Below, in pieces: positions 43,503 through 50,906 of a stretch of DNA of 64,000 bases. Under the pieces are notes generated by a model, which had not been told where the DNA came from, did no database searches, and worked only from the letters and a program-made list of their open reading frames with translations. The first letter of the stretch is position 1; every line of letters starts with the position of its first letter. A program made the position numbers and the translations under genes. The stretch covers positions 434,001 to 498,000 of the forward strand of contig CBDHDU010000044.1 in the NCBI GenBank assembly GCA_965261725.1, read 5' to 3'. This stretch comes from CANDOC01 sp965261725 (GTDB taxonomy: Bacteria; Pseudomonadota; Gammaproteobacteria; Pseudomonadales; Endozoicomonadaceae).

Positions 43503-43800
43503 GATTGTCCAGACAAGGCTTTATAGGGGGAGAGGGTGTGTAATCGTTCGAATGACCCCTCTATTTTATACCGCAGATTCACTCTGTCACCGCAGAAAGC
43601 AAAAAATCTCGTAAATCGGCATGATGACGATAAAAATATGCAGTTAAAAACGTGTAATACCCGCGCACAAGTTTTTTTGCTTATATAAGAGTGATCACAA
43701 GCATTTCCAACCCGTAGCAAATCAGCGAGAATGCGCCGCCTTCGCATCACAAGAAACAACTGATCAGATATTTAACAGATGGTTTTGAGAGAGTACTGCA

Positions 43801-44934
43801 ATGACATTACCTCCAGGGGCGTGCAACAAGTCACAGCCTGAGAAAAAAGAAGTGCTGCTGTCGATTGAAAAAGTCAGCAAGCACTTTGATGAGACAGTGG
43901 CTGTAGATGATGTCACGCTGAAAATAAATAAAGGTGAGTTTTTTGCTCTGTTGGGTGGTTCCGGTTCCGGTAAATCAACATTGCTGAGAATGCTAGCGGG
44001 TTTTGAGAAACCATCTGAAGGGCGGATATTGCTGGATGGTCAGGATATTACCAACCTGCCGCCTTACAAACGTCCTATTAATATGATGTTTCAGTCTTAT
44101 GCACTGTTTCCGCATATGACAGTAGAGCAAAATGTTGCCTTTGGTCTGAAGCAGGATCGGCTGCCGAAGAATGAGATTCGCGATCGGGTTGAGGAAATTC
44201 TGAAACTGGTACATATGAACGACTATGCCTGCCGCAAGCCGCACCAGTTATCCGGCGGCCAGCGTCAGCGTGTGGCACTGGCTCGTTCGCTGGCAAAGCG
44301 TCCCAAACTGTTATTGCTTGATGAACCGATGGGTGCGCTGGATAAAAAGCTTCGTACTCGGATGCAGCTGGAAGTTGTGGATATTCTGGAGGAAGTCGGT
44401 GTGACCTGCCTGATGGTAACTCATGATCAGGAAGAAGCCATGACCATGGCGGACCGCATCGGCATTATGGATGCGGGCTGGATTGTGCAGGTCGGCACCC
44501 CGGTTGATATTTATGAAACACCCAACTCGCGCATGATTGCCGAATTTGTCGGATCAGTGAATATCTTTAAAGGTGAAATAGAACACCTGGCGGCAGATCA
44601 TGTCATGATCAATTCCAGTTCAGTAACTGCGCCTTTGCATATTGGTCATGGTATTACCAGCGCGCTGGAAGAACCAAGAGTCTGGGTTGCCGTGCGGCCG
44701 GAAAAAATGCTGGTGACCCGGGAAAAGCCGGATCAGGAATATAACTGGACACCTGGGGTGATTGAAGATATTGCCTATCTTGGAGCCCAGTCGGTTTATC
44801 ACATCAGACTGCCGTCCGGTATGTTGATCCAGTCGCACCGAGCCAATGTGATTCGAACGGCTGACCATCCGACCTGGGAAGATGAAGTTTACGTCAGCTG
44901 GGATTCTTCCAGCGGGGTGGTACTGAACTCATGA
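43801..44934 (+). CDS. potG: Spermidine/putrescine ABC transporter ATP-binding protein (PotG type)
   Basis: A 377-residue ABC ATPase. Walker A is GGSGSGKST, Q-loop MMFQSYALFPHM, signature LSGGQRQRVALARSL, Walker B LLLLDEPMGALDKKLR and H-loop MVTHDQEEAM. The C-terminal 120 residues form the TOBE-type regulatory domain (VAVRPEKMLVTREKP). The length and domain plan match PotG (PotA is similar). It begins a run of three overlapping genes, but no binding protein (PotF) is present. Putrescine is likely; a relative specificity is possible. Confidence 0.88.
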   Translation: MTLPPGACNKSQPEKKEVLLSIEKVSKHFDETVAVDDVTLKINKGEFFALLGGSGSGKSTLLRMLAGFEKPSEGRILLDGQDITNLPPYKRPINMMFQSYALFPHMTVEQNVAFGLKQDRLPKNEIRDRVEEILKLVHMNDYACRKPHQLSGGQRQRVALARSLAKRPKLLLLDEPMGALDKKLRTRMQLEVVDILEEVGVTCLMVTHDQEEAMTMADRIGIMDAGWIVQVGTPVDIYETPNSRMIAEFVGSVNIFKGEIEHLAADHVMINSSSVTAPLHIGHGITSALEEPRVWVAVRPEKMLVTREKPDQEYNWTPGVIEDIAYLGAQSVYHIRLPSGMLIQSHRANVIRTADHPTWEDEVYVSWDSSSGVVLNS

Positions 44935-45839
44935 ATGCACCCACCTACCAAAGTGACATGAATATCGTACGGCGGATTGTTACCGCGGTACCTTATTTAT
45001 GGTTGCTGATTTTCTTTATGGTGCCGTTTGCCATTGTATTGAAAATCAGCTTTGCGGAAGCCGTTATTGCCATTCCGCCGTTTAGTGACATCTTTTCCTA
45101 TGCGGACGAGCAGCTGCAGATACTGCTGAATCTGGGTAATTATCTTTACCTGATGGAAGACAGCCTCTATCTGGATGCTTATCTCGGTGCGCTGGAAATA
45201 GCTTTTTTCGCGACGCTATTCTGCCTGCTGCTGGGCTATCCAATGGCTTATGCCATGGCGCGGATGAATTCCAAATGGCAGAACATTCTGTTGTTAATGG
45301 TGCTGTTGCCATCGTGGACATCATTCCTGATTCGGGTTTATGCCTGGATGGGAATCCTCAGTAACAATGGTTTGTTAAATAACCTGCTGCTGTGGATTGG
45401 TATTGTTGATGAGCCATTGCAGATTCTGAATACCAATGTGGCGGTGTATATCGGCATCGTATATGCCTACCTGCCGTTTATGGTGCTGCCTTTATATGCC
45501 AATCTCGTAAAACTTGATAACTCTTTATTGGAAGCATCCGCCGACCTTGGTGGCAAGCCAATCACAACTTTCCTGACGGTGACATTGCCACTGTCTAAAG
45601 CGGGCATCATTGCGGGTTCCATGCTGGTGTTTATTCCGGCAACCGGTGAATATGTGATTCCTGAATTGCTGGGTGGCTCAGATACGTTGATGATTGGCAA
45701 AATTCTGTGGCAGGAATTCTTTAATAACCGTGACTGGCCGATTGCTTCAGCGCTGGCAATGGTGATGTTGGTGATTCTGGTCGTGCCGATTATGTTGTTC
45801 CAACATCAGCAATCCCGTGAGCTGGAGGGGCAACGATGA
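44931..45839 (+). CDS. potH: Putrescine ABC transporter permease PotH type
   Basis: A 302-residue permease with six hydrophobic segments. The EAA loop appears as EASADLGGKPITTFLTVTLPLSKAGI. The N-terminal FFMVPFAIVLKISFAEAV and GYPMAYAMARM stretches are typical of PotH/PotB. The start overlaps the potG stop by four bases (ATGA), and the end overlaps potI by four, so the three are co-translated. Confidence 0.9.
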   Translation: MNAPTYQSDMNIVRRIVTAVPYLWLLIFFMVPFAIVLKISFAEAVIAIPPFSDIFSYADEQLQILLNLGNYLYLMEDSLYLDAYLGALEIAFFATLFCLLLGYPMAYAMARMNSKWQNILLLMVLLPSWTSFLIRVYAWMGILSNNGLLNNLLLWIGIVDEPLQILNTNVAVYIGIVYAYLPFMVLPLYANLVKLDNSLLEASADLGGKPITTFLTVTLPLSKAGIIAGSMLVFIPATGEYVIPELLGGSDTLMIGKILWQEFFNNRDWPIASALAMVMLVILVVPIMLFQHQQSRELEGQR

Positions 45840-46756
45840 AACAGAGTTGTTTCAGCTTTTCCAATATCATGCTGGTTGTCGGTATGTTGTTTCTTTACCT
45901 ACCAATGCTGGTGTTGATTGTTTACTCGTTTAACGAGTCACGGCTGGTTACGGTCTGGTCCGGCTTTTCGACTAAATGGTATATCGAACTGTTTAAAGAT
46001 GAGCAGTTGATTGATGCGGTCTGGACCAGCCTTCAAATAGCCTTTTTCAGTGCCACAATGGCAATTGTACTGGGTACGATGGCTGCACTGGTAGTAAGCC
46101 GTTTCGGGCGCTTTCGCGGACGCACACTATTCAACAGCATGATTACCGCACCACTGGTGATGCCGGATGTCATTATTGGTATTTCGCTGTTGCTGTTGTT
46201 TGTCTCCATGGCGCAGATGTTTGGCTGGCCTGCAGAGCGTGGCATGTCTACTATCTGGATTGCCCACGTAACATTCAGCACTGCCTATGTCTGTGTTGTT
46301 GTCTCTTCCCGCCTGCGGGAAATGGATATCTCCATTGAAGAAGCAGCGATGGACTTGGGTGCGCCACCGGTCAAAACTTTCTTCCTGATTACGCTACCCT
46401 CGATCTTTCCGTCTATTGTTGCCGGCTGGTTGTTGGCATTTACGCTATCGCTGGATGATGTTGTGATCGCCAGCTTTGTTTCCGGCCCCGGTTCTACAAC
46501 ATTGCCAATGGTTGTGTTTTCATCGGTTCGTCTGGGCGTATCGCCCAAAATCAATGCACTGGCAACACTGATTATTCTGATTGTATCGCTGGTGGCCTTT
46601 ATTGCCTGGTGGCTGACACGTCGGGCGGAAAAGCAGCGGCAGCAACAGGCTGCGCTGATGACGAAGGATGAAGAGCTTCAGATGGAAGAGCAGAAGCTGC
46701 AGCACGATGACGATATGGGGCTGGAACAACCGGCAACCTTATTATTAAGGCGTTAA
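45836..46756 (+). CDS. potI: Putrescine ABC transporter permease PotI type
   Basis: A 306-residue inner-membrane permease partnered with PotH. Features are LYLPMLVLIVYSFNESRLVTVWSGFS, the EAA loop EEAAMDLGAPPVKTFFLITLP and LAFTLSLDDVVIASFVSGPGS. The last 40 residues form a hydrophilic Gln/Glu-rich extension (RQQQAALMTKDEELQMEEQKLQ) longer than in E. coli PotI. Third gene of potG-potH-potI, followed by a terminator hairpin. Confidence 0.9.
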   Translation: MKQSCFSFSNIMLVVGMLFLYLPMLVLIVYSFNESRLVTVWSGFSTKWYIELFKDEQLIDAVWTSLQIAFFSATMAIVLGTMAALVVSRFGRFRGRTLFNSMITAPLVMPDVIIGISLLLLFVSMAQMFGWPAERGMSTIWIAHVTFSTAYVCVVVSSRLREMDISIEEAAMDLGAPPVKTFFLITLPSIFPSIVAGWLLAFTLSLDDVVIASFVSGPGSTTLPMVVFSSVRLGVSPKINALATLIILIVSLVAFIAWWLTRRAEKQRQQQAALMTKDEELQMEEQKLQHDDDMGLEQPATLLLRR

Positions 46757-46765
46757 AAAGCTGAG

Positions 46766-46800
46766 GAAAGGGGAGTAACAGTACTCCTCCCTTTCTTCCT
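46766..46800 (+). terminator. Terminator after potI
   Basis: GAAAGGGGAGTA and TACTCCTCCCTTTC (46766-46777, 46782-46795) pair around a four-base loop with a two-base bulge, then a pyrimidine-rich TTCCTTGTTT follows. It lies 10 bases after the potI stop. Confidence 0.6.
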
Positions 46801-47011
46801 TGTTTCAAACTTTTCGCAAGTGTCTGGAATTTCCCAAGCTTCTAACGTGGGTTCGGTTCCAATTACCCGTTCCTGTTTCTGATTGTAGAGATAAATTGAT
46901 TCGCTTCTGCGTTGACCCGGGCTGCTCTCTGTTTTAGTATTCGCCCCGCAGTCCGGCAAGACTGTTCAGGTCTTGCCGTGTGATAAACGGCAGTTTGTCG
47001 CAGTCTTCTGC

Positions 47012-47087
47012 AGGCCACTAGCTCAATTGGTAGAGCACCGGTCTCCAAAACCGGGGGTTGGGGGTTCGATTCCCTCGTGGCCTGCCA
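47012..47087 (+). tRNA. tRNA-Trp (anticodon CCA)
   Basis: A 76-nt cloverleaf with acceptor AGGCCAC/GTGGCCT, D-arm GCTC...GAGC, anticodon stem CCGGT/ACCGG with anticodon CCA at 47045-47047, T-arm GGGGG TTCGATT CCCTC and encoded CCA end. It is close to E. coli tRNA-Trp in the anticodon arm. It stands alone rather than next to tufB-secE. No duplicated 3' end was noticed nearby, so no integration event is evident. Confidence 0.95.
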
Positions 47088-47118
47088 TATTCTTTTCGAT
47101 TTTTTCCTCTCTCTGTAT

Positions 47119-48609
47119 TTATTGTGTGTCCTTGCACATATCCGGTATTCGTTTGTCCCATGGCATCGTACGTTCGAGTTGCCCTGCGAGGCTGAATAGC
47201 AAAGCATCTTCTCCGATAGCGGCTGTAAACTGTACGCCGACGGGTAAGTTATCTTTATTCCAGTGCAGCGGAACAGACATAGAGGGTTGCCCTGTCATAT
47301 TGGCAATCTGGGTAAAAGGCATTTTACTCAGCATATCCATCGCCATTTTATCGACAATACCGGTTTTCAGGCTGAACCAGCTCATACCTGGCAATTCAAG
47401 TAAGCGCATGGATAATTGTTCGGCAGTGGATGGATAAAGCGAGCCGACAGGTTGAGGAGTATCAGCGAGTGTTGGCGTTAAAATTACATCATAGCTTTGA
47501 TGCAGTTGCCCCATATTGCGTCGCAGCTCATTCCAGTACAGTTGACTTTGGATATAGTCACTGGCCGTTATCTTACTTCCAACCTTATATAAAGCACGTG
47601 TGGGCCTCTCGATAGCCATTTTGTTAACAGGTGTCTGCGTTTTTTGAGCAAGCGTGTTAACGGTTGCCGCAGTATTGCTCAGCAACATGGTCAGAAAGCT
47701 GGAAGCGAGCTGTTCTCCGTCCAAGGGCAGATCAACTTCTTCTGTATGATGACCTAATTCTTGCAATAGATTTACTGTGTTGTTTATTGCATCAATGCAA
47801 TCTTTGCTGACGGGTGAACCGATAGGGCTTTTATATGTAAAGCCAATACGTAACGGCTTGGGTTCCGTTTGCGATGCCGTCAGAAATCCTGTTTCTTTGA
47901 ACACAGGGTAGGGCGCGCCTGCATCCATACCATTGGTTATATCCAGCATGGCGGCACTGTCCCTTACAGAACGTGTTATTACATGTTCACTGACAGCACC
48001 GCCCCAGGCATCAGATACATAAGGCCCCATTGGCTGGCGACCCCGGCTGGGTTTCAGTCCAAATAATCCACAGCAGGATGCCGGAATACGAATAGAGCCT
48101 CCACCATCGCCGCCCGATGCCATGGGTACAATACGAGCGGCAACTGCTGATGCCGAACCTCCGCTGGAACCTCCCGGTGTACGGCTGGTACCCCATGGAT
48201 TTCTGCATGCACCGTATACTTTGGGTTCCGTTATGCCCATTAGTCCAAGTTCCGGCGTATTGGTTTGCCCAACGATAATTAAACCGGCCTGTTTGTAGCG
48301 TTGTGTCAGTTCTGCATCAACGGGTGGTCTGTAGTTTTGCATGGCGGCACTGCCACATCCGAGGACTTCACCACCGAGCGCAACCATCAGGTCTTTGGTG
48401 AGAAAGGGAACACCGGCAAAAGGTAAGCGGGTGTCCAGCTGTTGCCGTTCTTTTTCAGCTTTATCGAAACGAGTACGGATAACAGCGTTCAATTCAGGAT
48501 TAAGCCGGTCAATCTGCCTGACAGTAAAATCAAAAGCTTCTGCAGAGCTGATTTCCCGTTCGCGAATCAGTGTTGCCAGCCCGGTCGCATCGTATTCGTG
48601 AAGTTCCAT
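47119..48609 (-). CDS. Amidase (amidase signature family)
   Basis: A 496-residue amidase-signature hydrolase with the Ser-cisSer-Lys triad: lysine in FLTKDL, the serine loop GGSSGGSASAVAARIVPMASGGDGGGSIR with cis-Ser in GGSSGGS and the nucleophile in GGSIRIPA. N-terminal TLIREREISSAEAFDFTVRQIDRLNPELNAVI is typical. The substrate is unknown; GatA is unlikely because no gatB or gatC is nearby. ATG 48609 is chosen; the frame opens further to 48681 without support. It is transcribed toward the tRNA gene. Confidence 0.88.
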   Translation of the reverse strand: MELHEYDATGLATLIREREISSAEAFDFTVRQIDRLNPELNAVIRTRFDKAEKERQQLDTRLPFAGVPFLTKDLMVALGGEVLGCGSAAMQNYRPPVDAELTQRYKQAGLIIVGQTNTPELGLMGITEPKVYGACRNPWGTSRTPGGSSGGSASAVAARIVPMASGGDGGGSIRIPASCCGLFGLKPSRGRQPMGPYVSDAWGGAVSEHVITRSVRDSAAMLDITNGMDAGAPYPVFKETGFLTASQTEPKPLRIGFTYKSPIGSPVSKDCIDAINNTVNLLQELGHHTEEVDLPLDGEQLASSFLTMLLSNTAATVNTLAQKTQTPVNKMAIERPTRALYKVGSKITASDYIQSQLYWNELRRNMGQLHQSYDVILTPTLADTPQPVGSLYPSTAEQLSMRLLELPGMSWFSLKTGIVDKMAMDMLSKMPFTQIANMTGQPSMSVPLHWNKDNLPVGVQFTAAIGEDALLFSLAGQLERTMPWDKRIPDMCKDTQ

Positions 48610-48808
48610 AATGCAGTAGCCGTTTAGTTGTTTATTATAAAAATGCAGCTCATGGTTGCTTTTTAGAGCATGACAAGTCATCTAAATATTGGAAAGTGCT
48701 AATTTATTTGTGTTAAAAACTTGATCTAAGTAAATACAGAAACCAATAAAATATCTAAGAATAAAGCCTTTGTTACGACTATTGAACTCGTAAACTCAGG
48801 AGTGTTTA

Positions 48809-50209
48809 GTGTTTTTACCTGCATCCATCAGGATGGCCGGCATGGCTGCCCTGTGCCTTCTGCTTGGCGCCTGTTCTGGCAAATCGACTATTGATAAAAC
48901 CGGCGAATTTACCAATATCAAAGCCGCAGATCTTTCCCAAAAACTGAATGAATCCAATATCACGCTGATCGATGCGCGCAGCCCCGATGCGTTTAATGGC
49001 TGGATTTTCTCTGAAGGAAAAGTACAACTGGATGCTCAGGGAGGGCATATTCCCGGTGCTGAGCTGTTTTCTGCCCGCTGGATAAAGCATGACTTTGATG
49101 ATCTTGACCGTGCATGGAGCAGAACCGGTGCAAGTGATCAGGATAAACTGGTTATTTATGGTAATGGACAGGGGCAGGCAGAGACTGTTGCTAACTGGTT
49201 GCTATCAGAACAGCAGTATTCTTCAGATGATATCTTGATCCTTGAAGGTGGCTTTTCTGAGTGGATGGAACTGTCAGAAGAAGATACCGATTATTTACCC
49301 GGTTTCCGTACACTGGTTCCCCCTTCTTATATCAATGAAATAAAAATTACTGAGTCTGAAACGGTTGTTGTCCAGATTGGCTGGGATGGCGGTAAAGGCA
49401 GTGACTACCGCAAAGAACACATTCCCGGAGCCATCTACTGGGATGATATGGAGTTTGAATATCCGCCAATTTATGAGGCCAGCCCGGTAGCAGAAATCAG
49501 AGCTAATCTCGCAAAGTTGGGTATCAATAAAAACGCTTCTGTTGTCGTTTATAGTGCGGATTCAATTGGTGCTGCACGCGGTGCTTCCATTATGAAGTAT
49601 GCTGGCGTTGACGATGTAGTCATGCTGAATGGCGGCATTGATGCATGGAAAGCGGCTGGTTTCCCACTAGAAAAAGGCTGGAATGAGCCTGTAACGGTTG
49701 CTGATTTCGGCTTAACAGGTGCCGGAGACAGCCAGGTTATTATTGATATCGACGAAGCCAAATCCTTACGACGGGAGCCCAACAGTGCGCTGGTGAGTAT
49801 TCGGGCATGGGATGAATTTATCGGCAATGTGAGCGGTTATAATTATTTTGAAAAACGTGGCCGTATCCCCGGTGCACTCTGGGGGCATGCAGGGGAAACG
49901 TCATGGGATATGAGTCATTATCATAACCCGGATCACACCATGCGGAATTTCCGTCAAATTGCTGAGTTCTGGGCAGAGTGGAATATCAATCCGGATATGA
50001 ACCTGTCTTTTTACTGCGGGAATGGCTGGCGTGCTTCGGAAGCCTGGTGGTATGCACAGGCGATGGGTTATGAGAACTCCACAATCTATAGCAGTGGCTG
50101 GATGCGCTGGCGGGAGGATGAGAATCCGGTCGCTACGGGTGATCTGACTAAAGCCCAAGCTTTGAACGAATGGCGTATGCTTGGGGAGATGGTTGCGTCC
50201 AAAGATTAG
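48809..50209 (+). CDS. Triple-rhodanese-domain lipoprotein
   Basis: A 466-residue exported protein starting at GTG 48809 with AGGAG 6 bases upstream. The signal ends in lipobox LLGAC, so it is a predicted periplasmic lipoprotein. Three rhodanese-like domains follow: about residues 40-150 (TLIDARSPDAFNGW; loop YGNGQGQAE), 165-290 (RKEHIPGAIYWDD; loop YSADSIGAARG) and 305-440 (ALVSIRAWDEFIG; loop FYCGNGWRASE). Only the third loop has the catalytic cysteine, so the first two are probably structural. It is probably a sulfurtransferase acting on periplasmic thiosulfate or persulfides. Confidence 0.82.
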   Translation: MFLPASIRMAGMAALCLLLGACSGKSTIDKTGEFTNIKAADLSQKLNESNITLIDARSPDAFNGWIFSEGKVQLDAQGGHIPGAELFSARWIKHDFDDLDRAWSRTGASDQDKLVIYGNGQGQAETVANWLLSEQQYSSDDILILEGGFSEWMELSEEDTDYLPGFRTLVPPSYINEIKITESETVVVQIGWDGGKGSDYRKEHIPGAIYWDDMEFEYPPIYEASPVAEIRANLAKLGINKNASVVVYSADSIGAARGASIMKYAGVDDVVMLNGGIDAWKAAGFPLEKGWNEPVTVADFGLTGAGDSQVIIDIDEAKSLRREPNSALVSIRAWDEFIGNVSGYNYFEKRGRIPGALWGHAGETSWDMSHYHNPDHTMRNFRQIAEFWAEWNINPDMNLSFYCGNGWRASEAWWYAQAMGYENSTIYSSGWMRWREDENPVATGDLTKAQALNEWRMLGEMVASKD

Positions 50210-50236
50210 TTGGTATCTAAAGATTAAACTGTTCAC

Positions 50237-50262
50237 GAAAGCCGGTATTCTTACCGGCTTTC
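50237..50262 (+). terminator. Hairpin terminator after the rhodanese gene
   Basis: An 11-bp stem GAAAGCCGGTA with its complement (50237-50247, 50252-50262) and a four-base loop, 27 bases after the stop and just before the next gene. The trailing U-tract is short (TTTC within the stem base). Confidence 0.6.
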
Positions 50263-50287
50263 ATGTTTCTGCGGGAAAGATTCTCCT

Positions 50288-50881
50288 ATGAAAAATGCTC
50301 ACTTACACCAGCAGCTCGCCTTTGTGCAGGAGCTGGATCAGCTCAAAAGTGTACTGCGCCAAACTCGGGTGAAATCTTCTGATAACCGGCAGGAAAACAG
50401 TGCCGAACACAGCTGGCATATTGCCATGATGGCGACAGTGCTGGTGGAACATGCGACACAGCCGGTTGATTTGAACCGTGTTATCAGAATGTTGCTGGTT
50501 CACGATATTGTCGAAATCGATGCGGGCGACACATTCTGCTTCGATGAGCAGGCTGTTGAAATGCAAGCCGAGAAAGAAGAGCAAGCTGCACAACGGTTGT
50601 TTGGACTTTTACCTGAATTGCAGGCTCAGGAAATGCTGACCCTATGGCATGAGTTTGAAGCGGTTGAAACGGCTGATGCCCGTTATGCCAAGGCCATTGA
50701 TTGTATCCAGCCGTTTTTTCAGAATTTCCATAATAATGGCGGTAGCTGGCGTTTTCACACAGTTACGGTTGCCCAGGTGTTAAAACGGCAAAAATTACTG
50801 CCTGAAGTGGCTCCGGGGATTTGGGAAATTGTTGAACCGATGATTCAGGAAGCTGCAGATAAAGGCTGGCTGAAGCCGTGA
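50288..50881 (+). CDS. HD-domain hydrolase (YfbR/HDDC2-like)
   Basis: A 197-residue HD-superfamily phosphohydrolase. Metal ligands are visible as H in NSAEHSWHIAMM, the HD pair in LVHDIVEIDAGDTF and the later D in ADARYAKAIDCIQP. This layout matches HDDC2/YfbR-type 5'-nucleotidases, which hydrolyse deoxynucleoside monophosphates. Substrate unproven. It follows the rhodanese gene and its terminator, so it has its own transcription unit. Confidence 0.82.
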   Translation: MKNAHLHQQLAFVQELDQLKSVLRQTRVKSSDNRQENSAEHSWHIAMMATVLVEHATQPVDLNRVIRMLLVHDIVEIDAGDTFCFDEQAVEMQAEKEEQAAQRLFGLLPELQAQEMLTLWHEFEAVETADARYAKAIDCIQPFFQNFHNNGGSWRFHTVTVAQVLKRQKLLPEVAPGIWEIVEPMIQEAADKGWLKP

Positions 50882-50906
50882 TGGTGATAAGAAGCTGAGA
50901 GGCCTT

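Noticed and set aside
47012..47087. tRNA-Trp as a genomic-island attachment site
   Set aside because: No integrase and no duplicated tRNA 3' end are visible nearby.
46973..47437. A 154-codon frame running through the tRNA-Trp gene
   Set aside because: It begins before the tRNA and reads across it (CRPLAQLVEHRSPKPGVGG), a known artefact; the tRNA and the amidase on the other strand explain the DNA.
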